A stretch of 64,000 nucleotides of DNA from Myxococcales bacterium (GTDB taxonomy: Bacteria; Myxococcota_A; Bradymonadia; UBA7976; UBA1532). The notes under the pieces are model-generated. The model did no database searches, was not told where the DNA came from, and worked only from the letters and a program-made list of their open reading frames with translations. Within the stretch, counting starts at the first letter, position 1. Each line of letters begins with the position of its first letter. Positions 1 through 12,000 of the stretch are shown piece after piece. The translations under genes and the position numbers were made by a program. The stretch spans positions 195,611 through 259,610 of the forward strand of contig JACKDL010000005.1 in the NCBI GenBank assembly GCA_020633555.1, written 5' to 3'.

Positions 1-560
1 GCCATGGCCCTGGGCGAGGCCCGCCAGGCGACGGTGGCGGTGACCACGGGTCTGCTGCACCGGCTGAGCGAGCGGGAGCTGGTGGGGGTGCTGGCCCACG
101 AGCTGGCCCACCTGCGCCACGGCGACATCGCCCTGCTGACCTGGAGCCAGATCGCCGGCGCGGTGACCACCCAGGTGGCCCGGCTGGGGCTGATGGCGGG
201 GCTGCTGCTGGCGCCCTTCCTGCTGCTGGCCGGGCAGCCCGTGCCCTGGCTGGGGCTGCTGCTGCTGTGGCTGACGCCGGCGGCGGTGGGCCTGGTGCAG
301 CTCGCGCTGTCGCGCACCCGCGAGTTCGAGGCCGACGCGGCGGCGGCGACGCTCACGGGGGATCCGCTGGGCCTGGCCAGCGCGCTGGACACCCTGGAGC
401 GGGGCCCGCGGCTGCCCTGGCCCTGGTCGCTGCTGGTGCCGCGCCGGTCGCCACGGGCCGACGCCATCCCCGACTGGCTGCGCAGCCACCCGGCCACGCC
501 CGCCCGCGTCGCGCGACTGCGGGCGCTGGCCGGGCTGCCCCCCGCGCCGCCGGCGCGCGC

Positions 561-1942
<1,382 letters not shown>

Positions 1943-1946
<4 letters not shown>

Positions 1947-4843
1947 GGGCCGCCGGATCCCTCGCCTTGGCGTGCGGTGGCGGTGACCCACAGGTCGGTC
2001 ACCCACAAGCGGGCATAGCCCATCTGGGCGATGTCCCGCCAGACCGCCTGTGCCGCCTCAGCGCGGCCGCGGACCGCCAGCGCCTCGGCGTGGTGGACCA
2101 GCGCGCTGACCCGCAGGGCGAGCTGGCCCTCGGCGCGCAGGGTCTCGGGGGCGGGCACCGCCGCGGCCAGATCCGCCAGCACCTCGTCGCCCGGCTCGCT
2201 CAGCAGGCGGGCGCGCAGCACCAGGCTGCGGGCCATGCCCGCCCAGGCCGCGCGCTCGGTGGGCGGGGTCTGCCCGTCCAGCGACCGGGCCTCGGCGGCC
2301 TCGGCGTGCCGCCGCAGGGTCGCGGCATCGGTGGCCGTGCGGGCCAGGCTGCCCAGCAGGTCCAGGCGGGCGCCGGCGGGGGTGTCCGCGTCCGCGAGCT
2401 GGCCCTCGATCCACGCGGCCACGGCCGCCGGCGCGTCGCCGGCGAGGATCCGCGCCCGCGCCCGCAGACCGGGCACCTGCGCCCGCCCGCTGTCGCTGTG
2501 GCCTGCCCAGCGGTCCAGCAGCCCCGCCAGCGGCCCGAAGGCCTGCCGGCACAGCAGCGCCTGGCTGGCCAGGCTGTAGGTCCAGTCCAGGTTGAAGTCG
2601 CGGCCCAGGGCGGCCACGCGGTCGATGCGGGCCAGGGCCTGGGCGGCGGCCGCCGCGCAGTCGCCCGCCAGGATCTGCGCCGCGATGGCCATGTGGTGGC
2701 TGTAGAAGTCCTCGCCGCCGGCCAGCCGCTCCGCCTCGCGGTAGCCGGCCAAAGCGTCGTCGTAACGCCCCTGAAACAAAGCCAGATCCGCCCAGAGCTC
2801 GGTCAGCGCGGGGGCGTCGCGGGGCACGCCCAGCCGGGCGAACAGGGGGCCCACCTCGCTGGCCTTGCCCCGGATGGCCATGGCCCGCAGCAGCCGCGAG
2901 GCCACGTCCTCCTGGTAGGGGGCCACCGCCAGCAGCTCGCGGCCGATCTGCTCGGCCACCGCCAGATCGCCGTGCACGGGATCGTGGAAGCGGATGGCCA
3001 GCCGCAGGCGCCCCGCCGACACGTCCCGGGGCCAGCGCTCGCCCAGGTCCCGCAGGATGCGCAGGGCCTGCGCCGTGTCGCCCTGCCCCAGGGCCAGCCA
3101 GGCGCGGGCGTGGGCCTCCAGGCGGGGGGGCAGGGCGGCCTCGAGCAGCGTGCGGGCCTGGGCGGCCAGGGCGTCGAAGCGGCGGGCGGCTCGCAGCGAC
3201 TCCAGCAACTCGAGCTGGGCCGGCGCGAAGCGCGGATCGGCCCGATCGGCCAGCGCCAGCTCCCGCTCGAAGCCGGCCAGGTCGCCCGTCTCCTGGGCGC
3301 GCAGGGCCGCCAGGTGGTGGGCCCAGGCGGCGGGCGAGGTGGTGAGGGCCGGCGGGGCGGGCAGCGGGGGCTGCCCCAGGGCGCTGGCCAGGGGGCCCGC
3401 CAGGGCGGGCGCCAGGGCCACGGCGTCGGTCGCTGCGGCCTCGATCTGGCCCAGGGCCGGGCCCGTCGGGTGCCGACGCAGGGACAGCGTGGCCACCAGC
3501 CCGTCCGGCCTCGGCTGCACGGCCCCGGTGACCACCACGTCCACCCGGCCGGGGCCGTCGGCGGGCAGCGCCGCCGGGGGCTGATCCAAGGGGCGCCCCG
3601 GGCCCACCGCCGCCACCATGGCCGCGCGATCCAGCGCGGCGAGCCGATCGGGGGCGGTGTCGAGCTGGTGGCGCAGGGCGTCGGCCACGACGGCACCCTG
3701 AGGCCCCGTCAGGTCGAACACCGCCACCACCGGGCGCGCGGGCAGGGTGACACCGGGCGGCGGCGCCGCCACCGGGGGGGGGCCACTTGGGCGCCCGGCC
3801 CACCACAGGCCGCCCGCCGTCAACACCACCGCCAGCGCGGCGATCCAGGGCCAGCCACGCCGCGCAGGGGGCAGGGTGGTCAGCAGGGCGGGCGCCGGCG
3901 CGCTGGGGGTGGGCCGGCCGGGATCCCGCGCGGGCGCCGGCAGATCAGCCAGCGCCGGCGTGGGCGGCCCCAGCCGGTCATCCAGGGCTGCGGCCAGGGC
4001 CGCCCCGTCCGGCGGCCGCGCCGAGGGATCCCGCGCCAGGCAGCGATCCACCAGCGCCACCAAGGCGGCCGGCGCCTGGGGGGCCAGGGGGCCCAGCGGC
4101 GGGTAGCGCCCGGCGGCCAGGGCCAGGGCGGTGGCCTCGCGGGACTCGCGGGCGAAGGGGTGGCGGCCGGCCAGCAGCCGATAGGCCACGGCGCCCAGGG
4201 CGAAGACGTCGGTGGCCGGGGTCACGCCGGCGCCGTCGACCTGCTCGGGGGCCATCCAGGCGGGGGTGCCCAGCACCGCGCCGGTGGCGGTCACCCGGTC
4301 CTCCAGCCCGTCGGCGCTGCGGGCCAGGCCGAAGTCCACCAGCACCACCCGACCCGCGGCGTCCACCAGCAGGTTGCCCGGCTTCACGTCGCGGTGCACC
4401 AGGCCCGCCCGGTGGGCGGCGCCCAGGGCGTCGGCGGCCTGCCGCAGCAGGTCGTGCACCGCGGCGGGCGGCCAGGGCGTCGCGCCCAGGTGAGCGCTCA
4501 GGGGCACCCCGTCCACGTGGGCCATGGCCAGGTACAGGTCGCCCTCGGCCGTCTCGTCCACCCGGTGCACCCGCACCACGCCGGGGTGATCGACGGCCGC
4601 CAGCGCGCGGGCCTCGCGCCAGAAGCGCGCCCGCGCCTCGGCCACCCCGCGCAGCGGCGCGGCCACCCGCTTGATGGCCACCGGCCGGCCGAGCTTGTCG
4701 TCCACCCCGGCGTACACCTCGCCCATGCCGCCCCGGCCCAGCAGGCCGGTGATCCGGTAGGGCCCGATGCGCGCCGGCAGGGCGCCGTCGGCGCCGGCCG
4801 CGCCGGGCCCGGTGGGCTGCAGGGTGTCGTCCAGGCTCGCCAT
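1943..4843 (-). CDS. Ser/Thr protein kinase with TPR-like C-terminal region
   Basis: Hanks-type kinase of 966 residues. The kinase domain (about 27-285) is intact: glycine loop GRGGMGEVY, catalytic lysine VAIK, HRDVKPGN, DFG and APE. A proline/alanine-rich linker leads to one membrane helix (about 331-350). A long, probably periplasmic tail follows, made of helical, TPR-like Ala/Leu-rich repeats (about 500-960). The architecture is typical of myxobacterial receptor kinases, in which the tail senses or binds a partner. The stop codon overlaps the start of the FHA activator gene, so the two form an operon. The ligand is unknown. Confidence 0.92.
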
Positions 4844-4892
4844 CGGCGCGGAGGGTAGCAGGTCGGCGGGTCGGGCGATCCGGCCCAGGCCT

Positions 4893-5462
4893 TCAGAGGG
4901 GTTGTTCGTAGCGGATCCGCGGCCAGGTCTCGGCGCGCAGGGTGATCACCGTCTGGGCCACGTGCGCGGCTTCGGCGGCGGGGCGCCCGGCGGCCTTCAG
5001 GCCGCGCAGGTAGTCCTGGGCCAGATGCTCGAAGTCCGAGTAGCGGGTTTGCAGGGCGCGGGCCAGCGGCCAGATGTGCCGCCACGCCTCGGCGTCGGGG
5101 CACCAGCCGCGGCCCACCCCCAGGCGCCACAGGGCGATGGCCTGCACCAGGGGCCAGGCGTCCTCGTCGCCGCCGGCCAGCTCCGCCACCCGGTGCGCCA
5201 AGGCGTCCGCGCCGGCGACGCCCAGGGCGGCCAGGCGCTGGGCGGCGAAGGCGGGCCGCAGGGCCGGATCGGCGTCGTCGACGGCCAGGGCGTACACGGC
5301 GGCCACCCAGGCCTTGCGCCCGTCGGCGCGCCCGGCGGCCTCGCTGTCGTCGAAGGCGGCCTTCCACTCGGGGTCCCGCGCCTCGGGGCGCCGGTAGGCC
5401 CACGCCACCGCCGCCAGCACCGCCGCGGCCCCCAACCCGATGCTGAACCACATGCCCCACAT
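4893..5462 (-). CDS. Membrane-anchored DUF1266-like protein
   Basis: Protein of 189 residues. One N-terminal hydrophobic helix (about 5-22) is followed by a soluble helical domain. The C-terminal pattern (W-x-LVQAIAL-R-x-G, then a GWC-x3-EAW segment, LARALQ-x-RY, and YLRGL) resembles the DUF1266 family of E. coli YbeU/YbeR type, whose role is unknown. The start was placed at the MWGMWF methionine because the longer frame upstream is arginine/proline-rich and reads antisense to the TetR gene. It lies between the kinase and the repressor on the same strand, with a 49-base gap to the kinase start. The domain call is by eye only. Confidence 0.6.
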   Translation of the reverse strand: MWGMWFSIGLGAAAVLAAVAWAYRRPEARDPEWKAAFDDSEAAGRADGRKAWVAAVYALAVDDADPALRPAFAAQRLAALGVAGADALAHRVAELAGGDEDAWPLVQAIALWRLGVGRGWCPDAEAWRHIWPLARALQTRYSDFEHLAQDYLRGLKAAGRPAAEAAHVAQTVITLRAETWPRIRYEQPL

Positions 5463-5530
5463 GGGGGCGACCCTACCCGCTGGGGGCCGCCGAGGGAACG
5501 GGCAGGGGACCGGGCGCCCACCCCGCGGGC

Positions 5531-6151
5531 TCAGCCGGCCAGCTTCGCCAGCACCGCGTCCACCATCCAGTGCACGTGGGCGCGCCGCTCGGCGATGCCC
5601 TCGGGCGACAGGGGATCGGCGCCCCACGCCTCGGCCATGGTGGGGCCGTAGGTGAAGTAGTTGATGACCATGCCCGAGAAGGTCAGGAAGAACTGCCGGG
5701 CCGCCAGCGGGCCGGCGGTGGGCGTCAGCTCGGCCAGCACCCCCTCGAACCACGCCAGCAGGGGCTGCAGGTTGGCCTGTACCAGGGCCGGATCGCCTCC
5801 GCTCACCTGCTGCTGCACGATGCGCGGGTAGCGCTGGTGGGCCGCGATGAAGTCGAAGTAGGCGTCCACCATGCGCTGCAGCCGCACGGCGATGGGCGCG
5901 CCGTTGTCGGCGAAGGCGTGGGCCAGCGCCTCGCGGTGGGCGGCGTAGTAGCGCTCCAGCACCGCCTGCAGCAGGCCCGCCTTGCTCTGGAAGTGGTAGA
6001 AGACCAGCCCCTTGTTCACCCCGGCGCGCTCGGCCACGGTCCGCGCCGTCAGCGCCCCCAGGCCCTCCTCCGCCAGGATCTTGTCGGCGGCGTCGAGCAG
6101 CGCCGCCGCGCTCGCCTGCCCGCTCTCGGCCGTGTGTTTGCGCGGTCTCAT
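5531..6151 (-). CDS. TetR-family transcriptional repressor
   Basis: DNA-binding repressor of 206 residues. The N-terminal TetR helix-turn-helix (about 18-60) is clear: LTARTVAERAGVNKGLVFYHFQSK is followed by a helical ligand-binding region. The ATG at 6151 was preferred to an upstream in-frame start because it begins the usual short basic leader before the first helix. The gene is divergent from the ThDP enzyme/epimerase operon. The intergenic region carries a threefold GGTTTGACCAAAC repeat and an inverted repeat over the likely promoter of that operon, so autoregulation and repression of the neighbours are likely (inference). The inducer is unknown. Confidence 0.93.
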   Translation of the reverse strand: MRPRKHTAESGQASAAALLDAADKILAEEGLGALTARTVAERAGVNKGLVFYHFQSKAGLLQAVLERYYAAHREALAHAFADNGAPIAVRLQRMVDAYFDFIAAHQRYPRIVQQQVSGGDPALVQANLQPLLAWFEGVLAELTPTAGPLAARQFFLTFSGMVINYFTYGPTMAEAWGADPLSPEGIAERRAHVHWMVDAVLAKLAG

Positions 6152-6191
6152 GGCCCCGATCCTACGGGCGCCGCCCGGCCCCGGGCAAGGT

Positions 6192-6238
6192 GGTTTGACC
6201 AAACGGTTTGACCAAACGGTTTGACCAAGCGGTCAAAC
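6192..6238. promoter_or_regulatory. Tandem TetR operator array
   Basis: Three direct copies of GGTTTGACCAAAC (6192-6204, 6205-6217, and 6218-6230 with one change) are followed by GGTCAAAC (6231-6238). The third copy plus the tail forms an inverted repeat GTTTGACC-N4-GGTCAAAC (6219-6238), the usual size and symmetry of a TetR site. It lies between the divergent TetR and ThDP-enzyme genes. Confidence 0.75.
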
Positions 6239-6249
6239 GACGCTAGATC
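6221..6249 (+). promoter_or_regulatory. Probable promoter of the ThDP enzyme / epimerase operon
   Basis: TTGACC (6221-6226), 17 bases, TAGATC (6244-6249). The -35 box lies inside the third operator repeat and the palindrome fills the spacer, so bound repressor would exclude RNA polymerase. The start codon is 31 bases downstream with an AGGAGG ribosome site. Confidence 0.5.
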
Positions 6250-6279
6250 CCACCCTCAGAACCACCCAGGAGGGGATCC

Positions 6280-8055
6280 ATGGGCCTGCCCGCGCTTCGA
6301 AAGTCCGACCAGATCAAGGGCGGCGCGATCATCTCGCGCCTGCTCGCCGCCGAGGGCGTGACCCGCGTCTTCGGCATCGTCGATGGCACCTACCTGGGGC
6401 TGTTCGGCAGCTTCGCCGAGCACGGCATCGCCCTGGTGACGCCCCGCCACGAGACCACGGCCGCCCATATGGCCGGCGCCTACGCCCGGCTCACCGGCGG
6501 GCTGGGTGTGTGCATCGCCAGCAACGGCCCCGGGGTGGCCAACATCCTCCCCGGCGTGGTGGTGGAGCAGGTCGAGGGCAACCGGGTGCTGCTCATCACC
6601 AGCAGCCGCCGTGCGCAGCTCCAGGGCCCCGACCGGGGCGGCGCCTACCAGCACTTCCCGCAGACCGCGGTGACGGGCCAGGTGGCCAAGTGGGCCGTGC
6701 GGGTGGACCGCATGGACCGGCTGGCCGAGACGGTGCGCCGGGCCCTGCGGGCTTGCTTCACCGGGCGGCCCGGGGTGGTGCACCTGGACGTGCCCGAGGA
6801 CCTGATGAACGGCGACGTCACCCCCGACGCGCGCTGGTTCGCCGAGCCCAACCAGTACCGCGACGTGACGCCCAACCCGCCCGCGCCCGACCAGGTGGCC
6901 CACGCCGTGGAGCTGCTCACCCAGGCCCGCAAGGTGGTGGTGCACGCGGGCAGCGGCGTGGTGCACGCCAAGGCCTACGCCGAGCTGGCCGAGCTGGCGA
7001 AGACGCTGGAGGCGCCGGTCACCACGAGCTGGGGCGCCCGCTGCGCCCTGGACGAGCGGGATCCGCGCGCCCTGCCCATGGTGCAGATCGACGCGGTGAA
7101 CGCCGCCCGCACCCAGGCGGATCTGGTGCTGGTGCTGGGCTCGCGGCTGGGCGAGACGGACTGGTGGGGCAAGGCGCCCTACTGGGGCCAGCCCGACGCG
7201 CAGCAACTCATCCAGGTGGACGTGGACCCCGAGGTGCTCGGCAACGTGCGCCCCGCCGATCTGCTGGTGCGGGCCGACGTGAAGGTGTTCTTGCAGCAGC
7301 TCACGGTGGCCCTGAAGGCCCGCCGCAACCGGCTGCCCCTGGCCGAGCGCAAGGCCTGGCTGGCGGATCTGGGCGCCCAGATGGCGAAGCACCGCGCCAA
7401 GCTCGACAAGCACCTGGCCGACCAGGCCGTGCCCATGAACCCCGCCCACGTGGCCGCCACCCTGCAGCGGGTGCTGCCCGACGACACGGTCACCGTCTTC
7501 GACGGCGGCAACACGGCGGTCTGGGGCAACTTCTTCCACCAGATCCGGGTGCCGGGCACGGTGCTGGGCACGCCCAAGATGGGCATGCTGGGCGCGGGCC
7601 AGGGTCAGGCGCTGGGGGCGGCGGTGGCCACGGGCAAGCCGGTGGTCTGCCTCATCGGCGACGGCGCCATGGGCATGCACCAGCAGGAGGTGGAGACGGC
7701 CGTGCGCAACGGCCTGCCCGTGCTGTTCGTGGTGGTGGCCGACCAGCAGTGGGGCATGGTGAAGATGACCCAGCAGTTCGCCTTCAAGCCCCTGAAGACC
7801 CTCATCAAGAAGCGGCTGGACGAGGGCGAGACCATCAACGGCGATCTGGCCGAGACGCGCTTCGACGACCTGGGCCGCGCCATGGGCGCCTACGGCGAGC
7901 GGGTGGCCGATCCGGCGGGGCTCGAGGGTGCGCTGCGGCGGGCGCTGGCCCACGGCGGGCCGGCGGTGATCCACGTGGACGTGGATCCCACCAAGCACAT
8001 GTGGGCCCCCGGCCTGCGGCACTTCAAGGCCATGCACCAGGAGCCGCAGGGATGA
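6280..8055 (+). CDS. Thiamine-diphosphate-dependent enzyme (acetolactate synthase / decarboxylase family)
   Basis: Cytosolic ThDP enzyme of 591 residues with the three-domain layout of the acetolactate synthase large-subunit family. An N-terminal PYR domain contains the conserved Glu in RHETTAAHMAGAYAR. A central domain follows, then a C-terminal PP domain with the metal/ThDP motif starting at GDG (near residue 465). The end of that motif reads ADQQWGM where NN or ND-x2-WGM is usual. AGGAGG lies 6 bases before the ATG. It overlaps the downstream epimerase gene by ATGA. The TetR-controlled pairing with an epimerase suggests a catabolic or specialised pathway, not branched-chain amino acid synthesis; no small regulatory subunit is nearby. 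Substrate unknown. Confidence 0.88.
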   Translation: MGLPALRKSDQIKGGAIISRLLAAEGVTRVFGIVDGTYLGLFGSFAEHGIALVTPRHETTAAHMAGAYARLTGGLGVCIASNGPGVANILPGVVVEQVEGNRVLLITSSRRAQLQGPDRGGAYQHFPQTAVTGQVAKWAVRVDRMDRLAETVRRALRACFTGRPGVVHLDVPEDLMNGDVTPDARWFAEPNQYRDVTPNPPAPDQVAHAVELLTQARKVVVHAGSGVVHAKAYAELAELAKTLEAPVTTSWGARCALDERDPRALPMVQIDAVNAARTQADLVLVLGSRLGETDWWGKAPYWGQPDAQQLIQVDVDPEVLGNVRPADLLVRADVKVFLQQLTVALKARRNRLPLAERKAWLADLGAQMAKHRAKLDKHLADQAVPMNPAHVAATLQRVLPDDTVTVFDGGNTAVWGNFFHQIRVPGTVLGTPKMGMLGAGQGQALGAAVATGKPVVCLIGDGAMGMHQQEVETAVRNGLPVLFVVVADQQWGMVKMTQQFAFKPLKTLIKKRLDEGETINGDLAETRFDDLGRAMGAYGERVADPAGLEGALRRALAHGGPAVIHVDVDPTKHMWAPGLRHFKAMHQEPQG

Positions 8056-8999
8056 GCGCGCCGGCCCGCACGATCCTGATCACAGGGGCCAACGGCTACG
8101 TGGGCCGCCTGCTCACCCAGGCCCTGGCCGCCGACGCACAGCCCGGCGAGCGGGTGATCGCCACCGATCTGCGGCTGCCCCAGGCGCCCGTGGCGGGCGT
8201 CGAGCACCGCGCGCTGGACGTCACCCAGCCCGATCTGACCGCGGCGCTGGCCGGCGTGGACGTGGTGGTGCACCTGGCGGCCATCGTCACGCCCAAGCCG
8301 GGCGACGGCGAGGCGCTGGCCTACAAGGTGGACGTGGAGGGCACGCGGCATGTCCTGGGCGCCTGCCTGGCCAACGGGGTGAGGAAGATCGTGCTGACCT
8401 CGAGCGGGGCGGCCTACGGCTACCACGCCGACAACGCGCCCCTGCTCACCGAGGGCTGCCCGCTGCGGGGCAACGAGGAGTTCGCCTACAGCCGGCACAA
8501 GCGCCTGGTCGAAGAGATGCTGGCGGACTACCGGGCCCGTCACCCCGAGCTGGCGCAGCTCGTCTTCCGCCCCGGCACCATCCTGGGCGAGACGGTGCGC
8601 AACCAGATCACCGCGCTGTTCGAGAAGCCGGTGGTGATGGGCTTGAGCGATGCGGCCACGCCCTTCAACTTCATCTGGGACCAGGACGTGGTGGCCGCGC
8701 TGGTGGCCGGCGCCCGCGGCGACAAGGCGGGCATCTACAACCTCATCGGCGACGGCGTGATGACCCTGCGCGAGATCGCCGTGGCCCTGGGCAAGCCCTA
8801 CGTGGCCGTGCCCAGCCGGGTCATCGGGGCGGCGCTCACGGCGCTGAAGCGGCTGGGGCGGGCGCCCTACGGGCCCGAGCAGGTGCGGTTCCTGAAGTAC
8901 CGCCCAGTGATGGGCAACGACGCGCTGAAGCGGGAGTTCGGCTTTCGGCCGCGCAAGACCAGCCGCGAGGTGTTCGCGGTGTACGCCGCGGCCCACTGA
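8052..8999 (+). CDS. NAD-dependent epimerase/dehydratase (extended SDR)
   Basis: Protein of 315 residues with a Rossmann fold. It has the nucleotide motif GANGYVG (about 12-18), a D-x2-D-VVVHLAAI segment, a catalytic Ser/Thr in TSSGAAYG, and the YSRHK Tyr/Lys pair. The family acts on nucleotide sugars, sterols or hydroxyacyl substrates; the sequence does not say which. The start is the ATG overlapping the stop of the ThDP enzyme (ATGA), so the two are translationally coupled and presumably share a pathway. It ends 24 bases before the convergent Kelch lipoprotein gene. Confidence 0.9.
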   Translation: MSAPARTILITGANGYVGRLLTQALAADAQPGERVIATDLRLPQAPVAGVEHRALDVTQPDLTAALAGVDVVVHLAAIVTPKPGDGEALAYKVDVEGTRHVLGACLANGVRKIVLTSSGAAYGYHADNAPLLTEGCPLRGNEEFAYSRHKRLVEEMLADYRARHPELAQLVFRPGTILGETVRNQITALFEKPVVMGLSDAATPFNFIWDQDVVAALVAGARGDKAGIYNLIGDGVMTLREIAVALGKPYVAVPSRVIGAALTALKRLGRAPYGPEQVRFLKYRPVMGNDALKREFGFRPRKTSREVFAVYAAAH

Positions 9000-9023
9000 G
9001 CGGGGCCGCGGCGCGGCGAACGG

Positions 9024-12000
9024 CTAGCGCCGGGTACAGACCACGTTGGTGGCGATGGGCAGGTCGCAGCCGCTGAAGTTCTGATCCAGCGAGTTGGCGT
9101 TGCTGAAGATGTCGCAGGTCCGCCCGCCGACCCGCCGCCAGGCGGTGCAGGTGGTGCTCTGGAAGCTCAGCGCCGGGCCGTGGTTGTAGTAGCTGCAGGC
9201 CATGTTGGCGCAGCCCGCCGCGCTGCCGCAGGCGTTCCACGAATTGCACGAGCCGTGGTGGCCGTAGCCCTTGTTGCTGTTCAGCGGCACCTCGATGTTG
9301 ATGGCGCCGCAGCCGCCGTCCAGGTCGGTCTGGCCGGAGTTGGTGATCTCGTAGGTGCCCTGCTGGCCGTCGAAGCAGCGCCCGGCCAGCTTCTGCACCG
9401 TGCGCTCACCGTTGGGGCCCACCTCGGCGCTGGCGTTGCCGCCGAGCACGTAGATCTCGCCGTTCAGCTTCACCGCCGCCGCGAAGTCGTAGGGCGCCAG
9501 CAGCCGGTGGCTGGCCACCCACTCGAAGTCCACGCGGTTGGTGTTCAGCTCGTAGACCCAGTGCCGGTTGGTCAGCCCGCCCGCGGTGCGGCCGCCGAAG
9601 ATCACCGCCTCGTGGTCGTGCATGAGCACGCCCACCGCGTCGGCCACGGCGATGCCGGCGTTGCGCGAGGCCCACTGGCCGTTGTTGAGGGTGAACAGCG
9701 TGCCCTGGATCTGCCCGTCGGCGTCCCGCCCGCCGAAGATGACGAGCTGGCCGTCGTGCTGCATGCCCACGGCGCCCGCGCGGGCCTGAGGCAGCAGGGG
9801 GCCGTTGCGCCAGGTGTTGGCCGCGGGGTCGTAGATCTCCACCGCCTGCACGGCGCCGTTGTTGTCGCCGCCGATGACCCAGATCTCGGCGCCCCGCACC
9901 AGGGCCACCGCGTCCCGGCGCCCGTTGCGCATGGGGGCGTGGTCGGTCCAGCGGTCGAGCACGGGGTCGTAGCTGCGCACCGTGGGCAGGGCCAGGCCGA
10001 AGGCGTTGGTGCCGCCGAAGGTGTACAGCTTGCCGCCGTAGCTCACCGCCGACAGGCCGTTCTGGGCCCCGGGCAGCTCGGCCAGATCCTCGTAGCGGCC
10101 AGTCTCGGGGTCGAAGCGCCAGACCACGGTGGTCTCCTGGAACTCGCGCCCGCCCACCACGTAGATCTGCTCGCCGATGGCCACCGCGGCGTGCATGAAT
10201 CGGCCCGCGGGCAGCTCCAGCAGGCGCCGGGTGTGGTCATGGGCGGCCTCGTAGGCGCTCATGTCGTCGGTCAGGCGGGTGCCGCCGGCGGCCGCCTGGG
10301 CCACCTGGCCGCCCACCACCCAGCCCTCGCGGTGCTCGGTGTCCAGGCCGCCCGTGTTGCGGGTGCTGAAGGTGGCGTGGCTGTGGCGCGCCTGGGGCAG
10401 CGGGGTGCGCGGCACCCAGCGGTCCTCGTCGATGATGTAGGCCTCGACCACGGCGCTGGCGGCGCCGCCCAGCACCTTGCCGCCGACGGTGATGATGCTG
10501 GCCGCGCCGCCGGTGATGTTGCCCTCGTTGCGCTCGTAGAAGGCGCCCAGGAAGGCCCGGGGGGTGGGCAGGTCGCCCACCTGCCGCCAGCGGTTGCCCG
10601 CGGTGTCGTACACGTCCACCGCGGCGATGGGGGCGCCGGCGGCGTCCTCACCGCCCAGCAGATAGATGTCGGTGCCGTCGGCCACGGCGGCGAAGCCGTA
10701 GCGGGCCCGCGGCATCTGGGCCACCTCGTTGGTCCAGGTGTCGGCCGCGGGGTTGTAGACCTCCAGGGTCTCGAGCACGACGCCGCCGTTGGTCTTGCCG
10801 CCGAACACGTAGATGCGGTCGCCCACGGTCACCGCCTGCAGCCCGAAGCGGGTGCTCGGCATGGCGCGGCGATCGGCCCAGGCGGGCTGCCCGTCCACGA
10901 GCTGGCGCACCAGGTTCAGGGGGATGCCGTCGTTCTCGCCGCCGAAGGCGTAGATCCGGCCGCTCCAGCGGGCCAGGGCGAGCTGGCTGCGGGCCACGGG
11001 CAGCGAGGGCAGGTCGGTCCAGGCGTCGGTGCGCACGTTGTAGCGCCAGGCGCCCGCCTGCGGGGCCTGGCCGTCGGTGCCGCCGGCGATCCACAGGTTG
11101 CCGGCCACCTCGCCGGTGATGCCCGCCAGGGTGCGCGGCTCGGGGAGCTGCGCCCGGGTGGACCAGTGGTTGTTCTCGCCGGTGATCTCGAAGGCGGCCT
11201 CGGTGATCTCGGCCTGCCAGTTGCCCGCCAGATCCTGGGCCCGGAAGCGGAAGCGGGTGGTGTCGAACACGCGGAAGGTGCGGGCCGAGTAGAAGCGGTC
11301 GCTCCAGGCGTCGGGGGTGCCGCCGTCGGTGGTGAAGTACACCCAGCCCGGCTCGTTGGCGGCCACGGTCAGGGTCACGCCGTTCAGGTACACGCCGCCG
11401 GCGGGCGAGGGGTTCAGGGTGGGCGGGGTGATGTCGTAGACCACCACCACCTCGGTCTCGGCGCTGGCCTGGCCGGCGTCGGTGCTGCGGATGCGGTACA
11501 CGTTGCGGCCGGGCACCAGGTTCACCGGCACCTGCCAGTTGGCCTCGGGGCTCTCGGGCACGGCCACCTCGCCGTTGATCTCGATGGCCGAGCCCGCGGG
11601 CTTGGTGCCGCGCAGGGTCTGGGCCCCCACGTTGGTGGGCGAGGCGATGGGCTCGACGGTGGGCGGCGCCACGCAGCCCATGATGGGCTGGGCAGTGCAC
11701 TCACCCGCCACGCAGGCGTTGACGGTGCAGCCGTTGCCGTCGGTGCACTGGGCCGCCACCGGCTGGTGCACGCAGCGGTTGCGGGCGAAGTCGAAGGCGT
11801 CGGCGGTGCAGGGGTTGTTGTCGTCGCACAGCCCCGGGCCGTCGAACTCGGCGCAGCCGCCGTCCCGGCACACCTGGCCCACGGGGCACAGGCCGGTGGG
11901 GTTCTGGGGCGAGCAGCCCGCGCCGCTGTCCTCACAGGCGCCGGCCACGCAGTCCTGGCCGTTGGGGCACAGGCCGTTGGGGTTCTCGCCGCCGCACAGC

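Noticed and set aside
1967..4858. 963-codon open frame on the plus strand
   Set aside because: It is wholly antisense to the receptor kinase gene. Its translation is Gly/Gln/Arg/His-rich without any motif, the usual shadow of a GC-rich gene.
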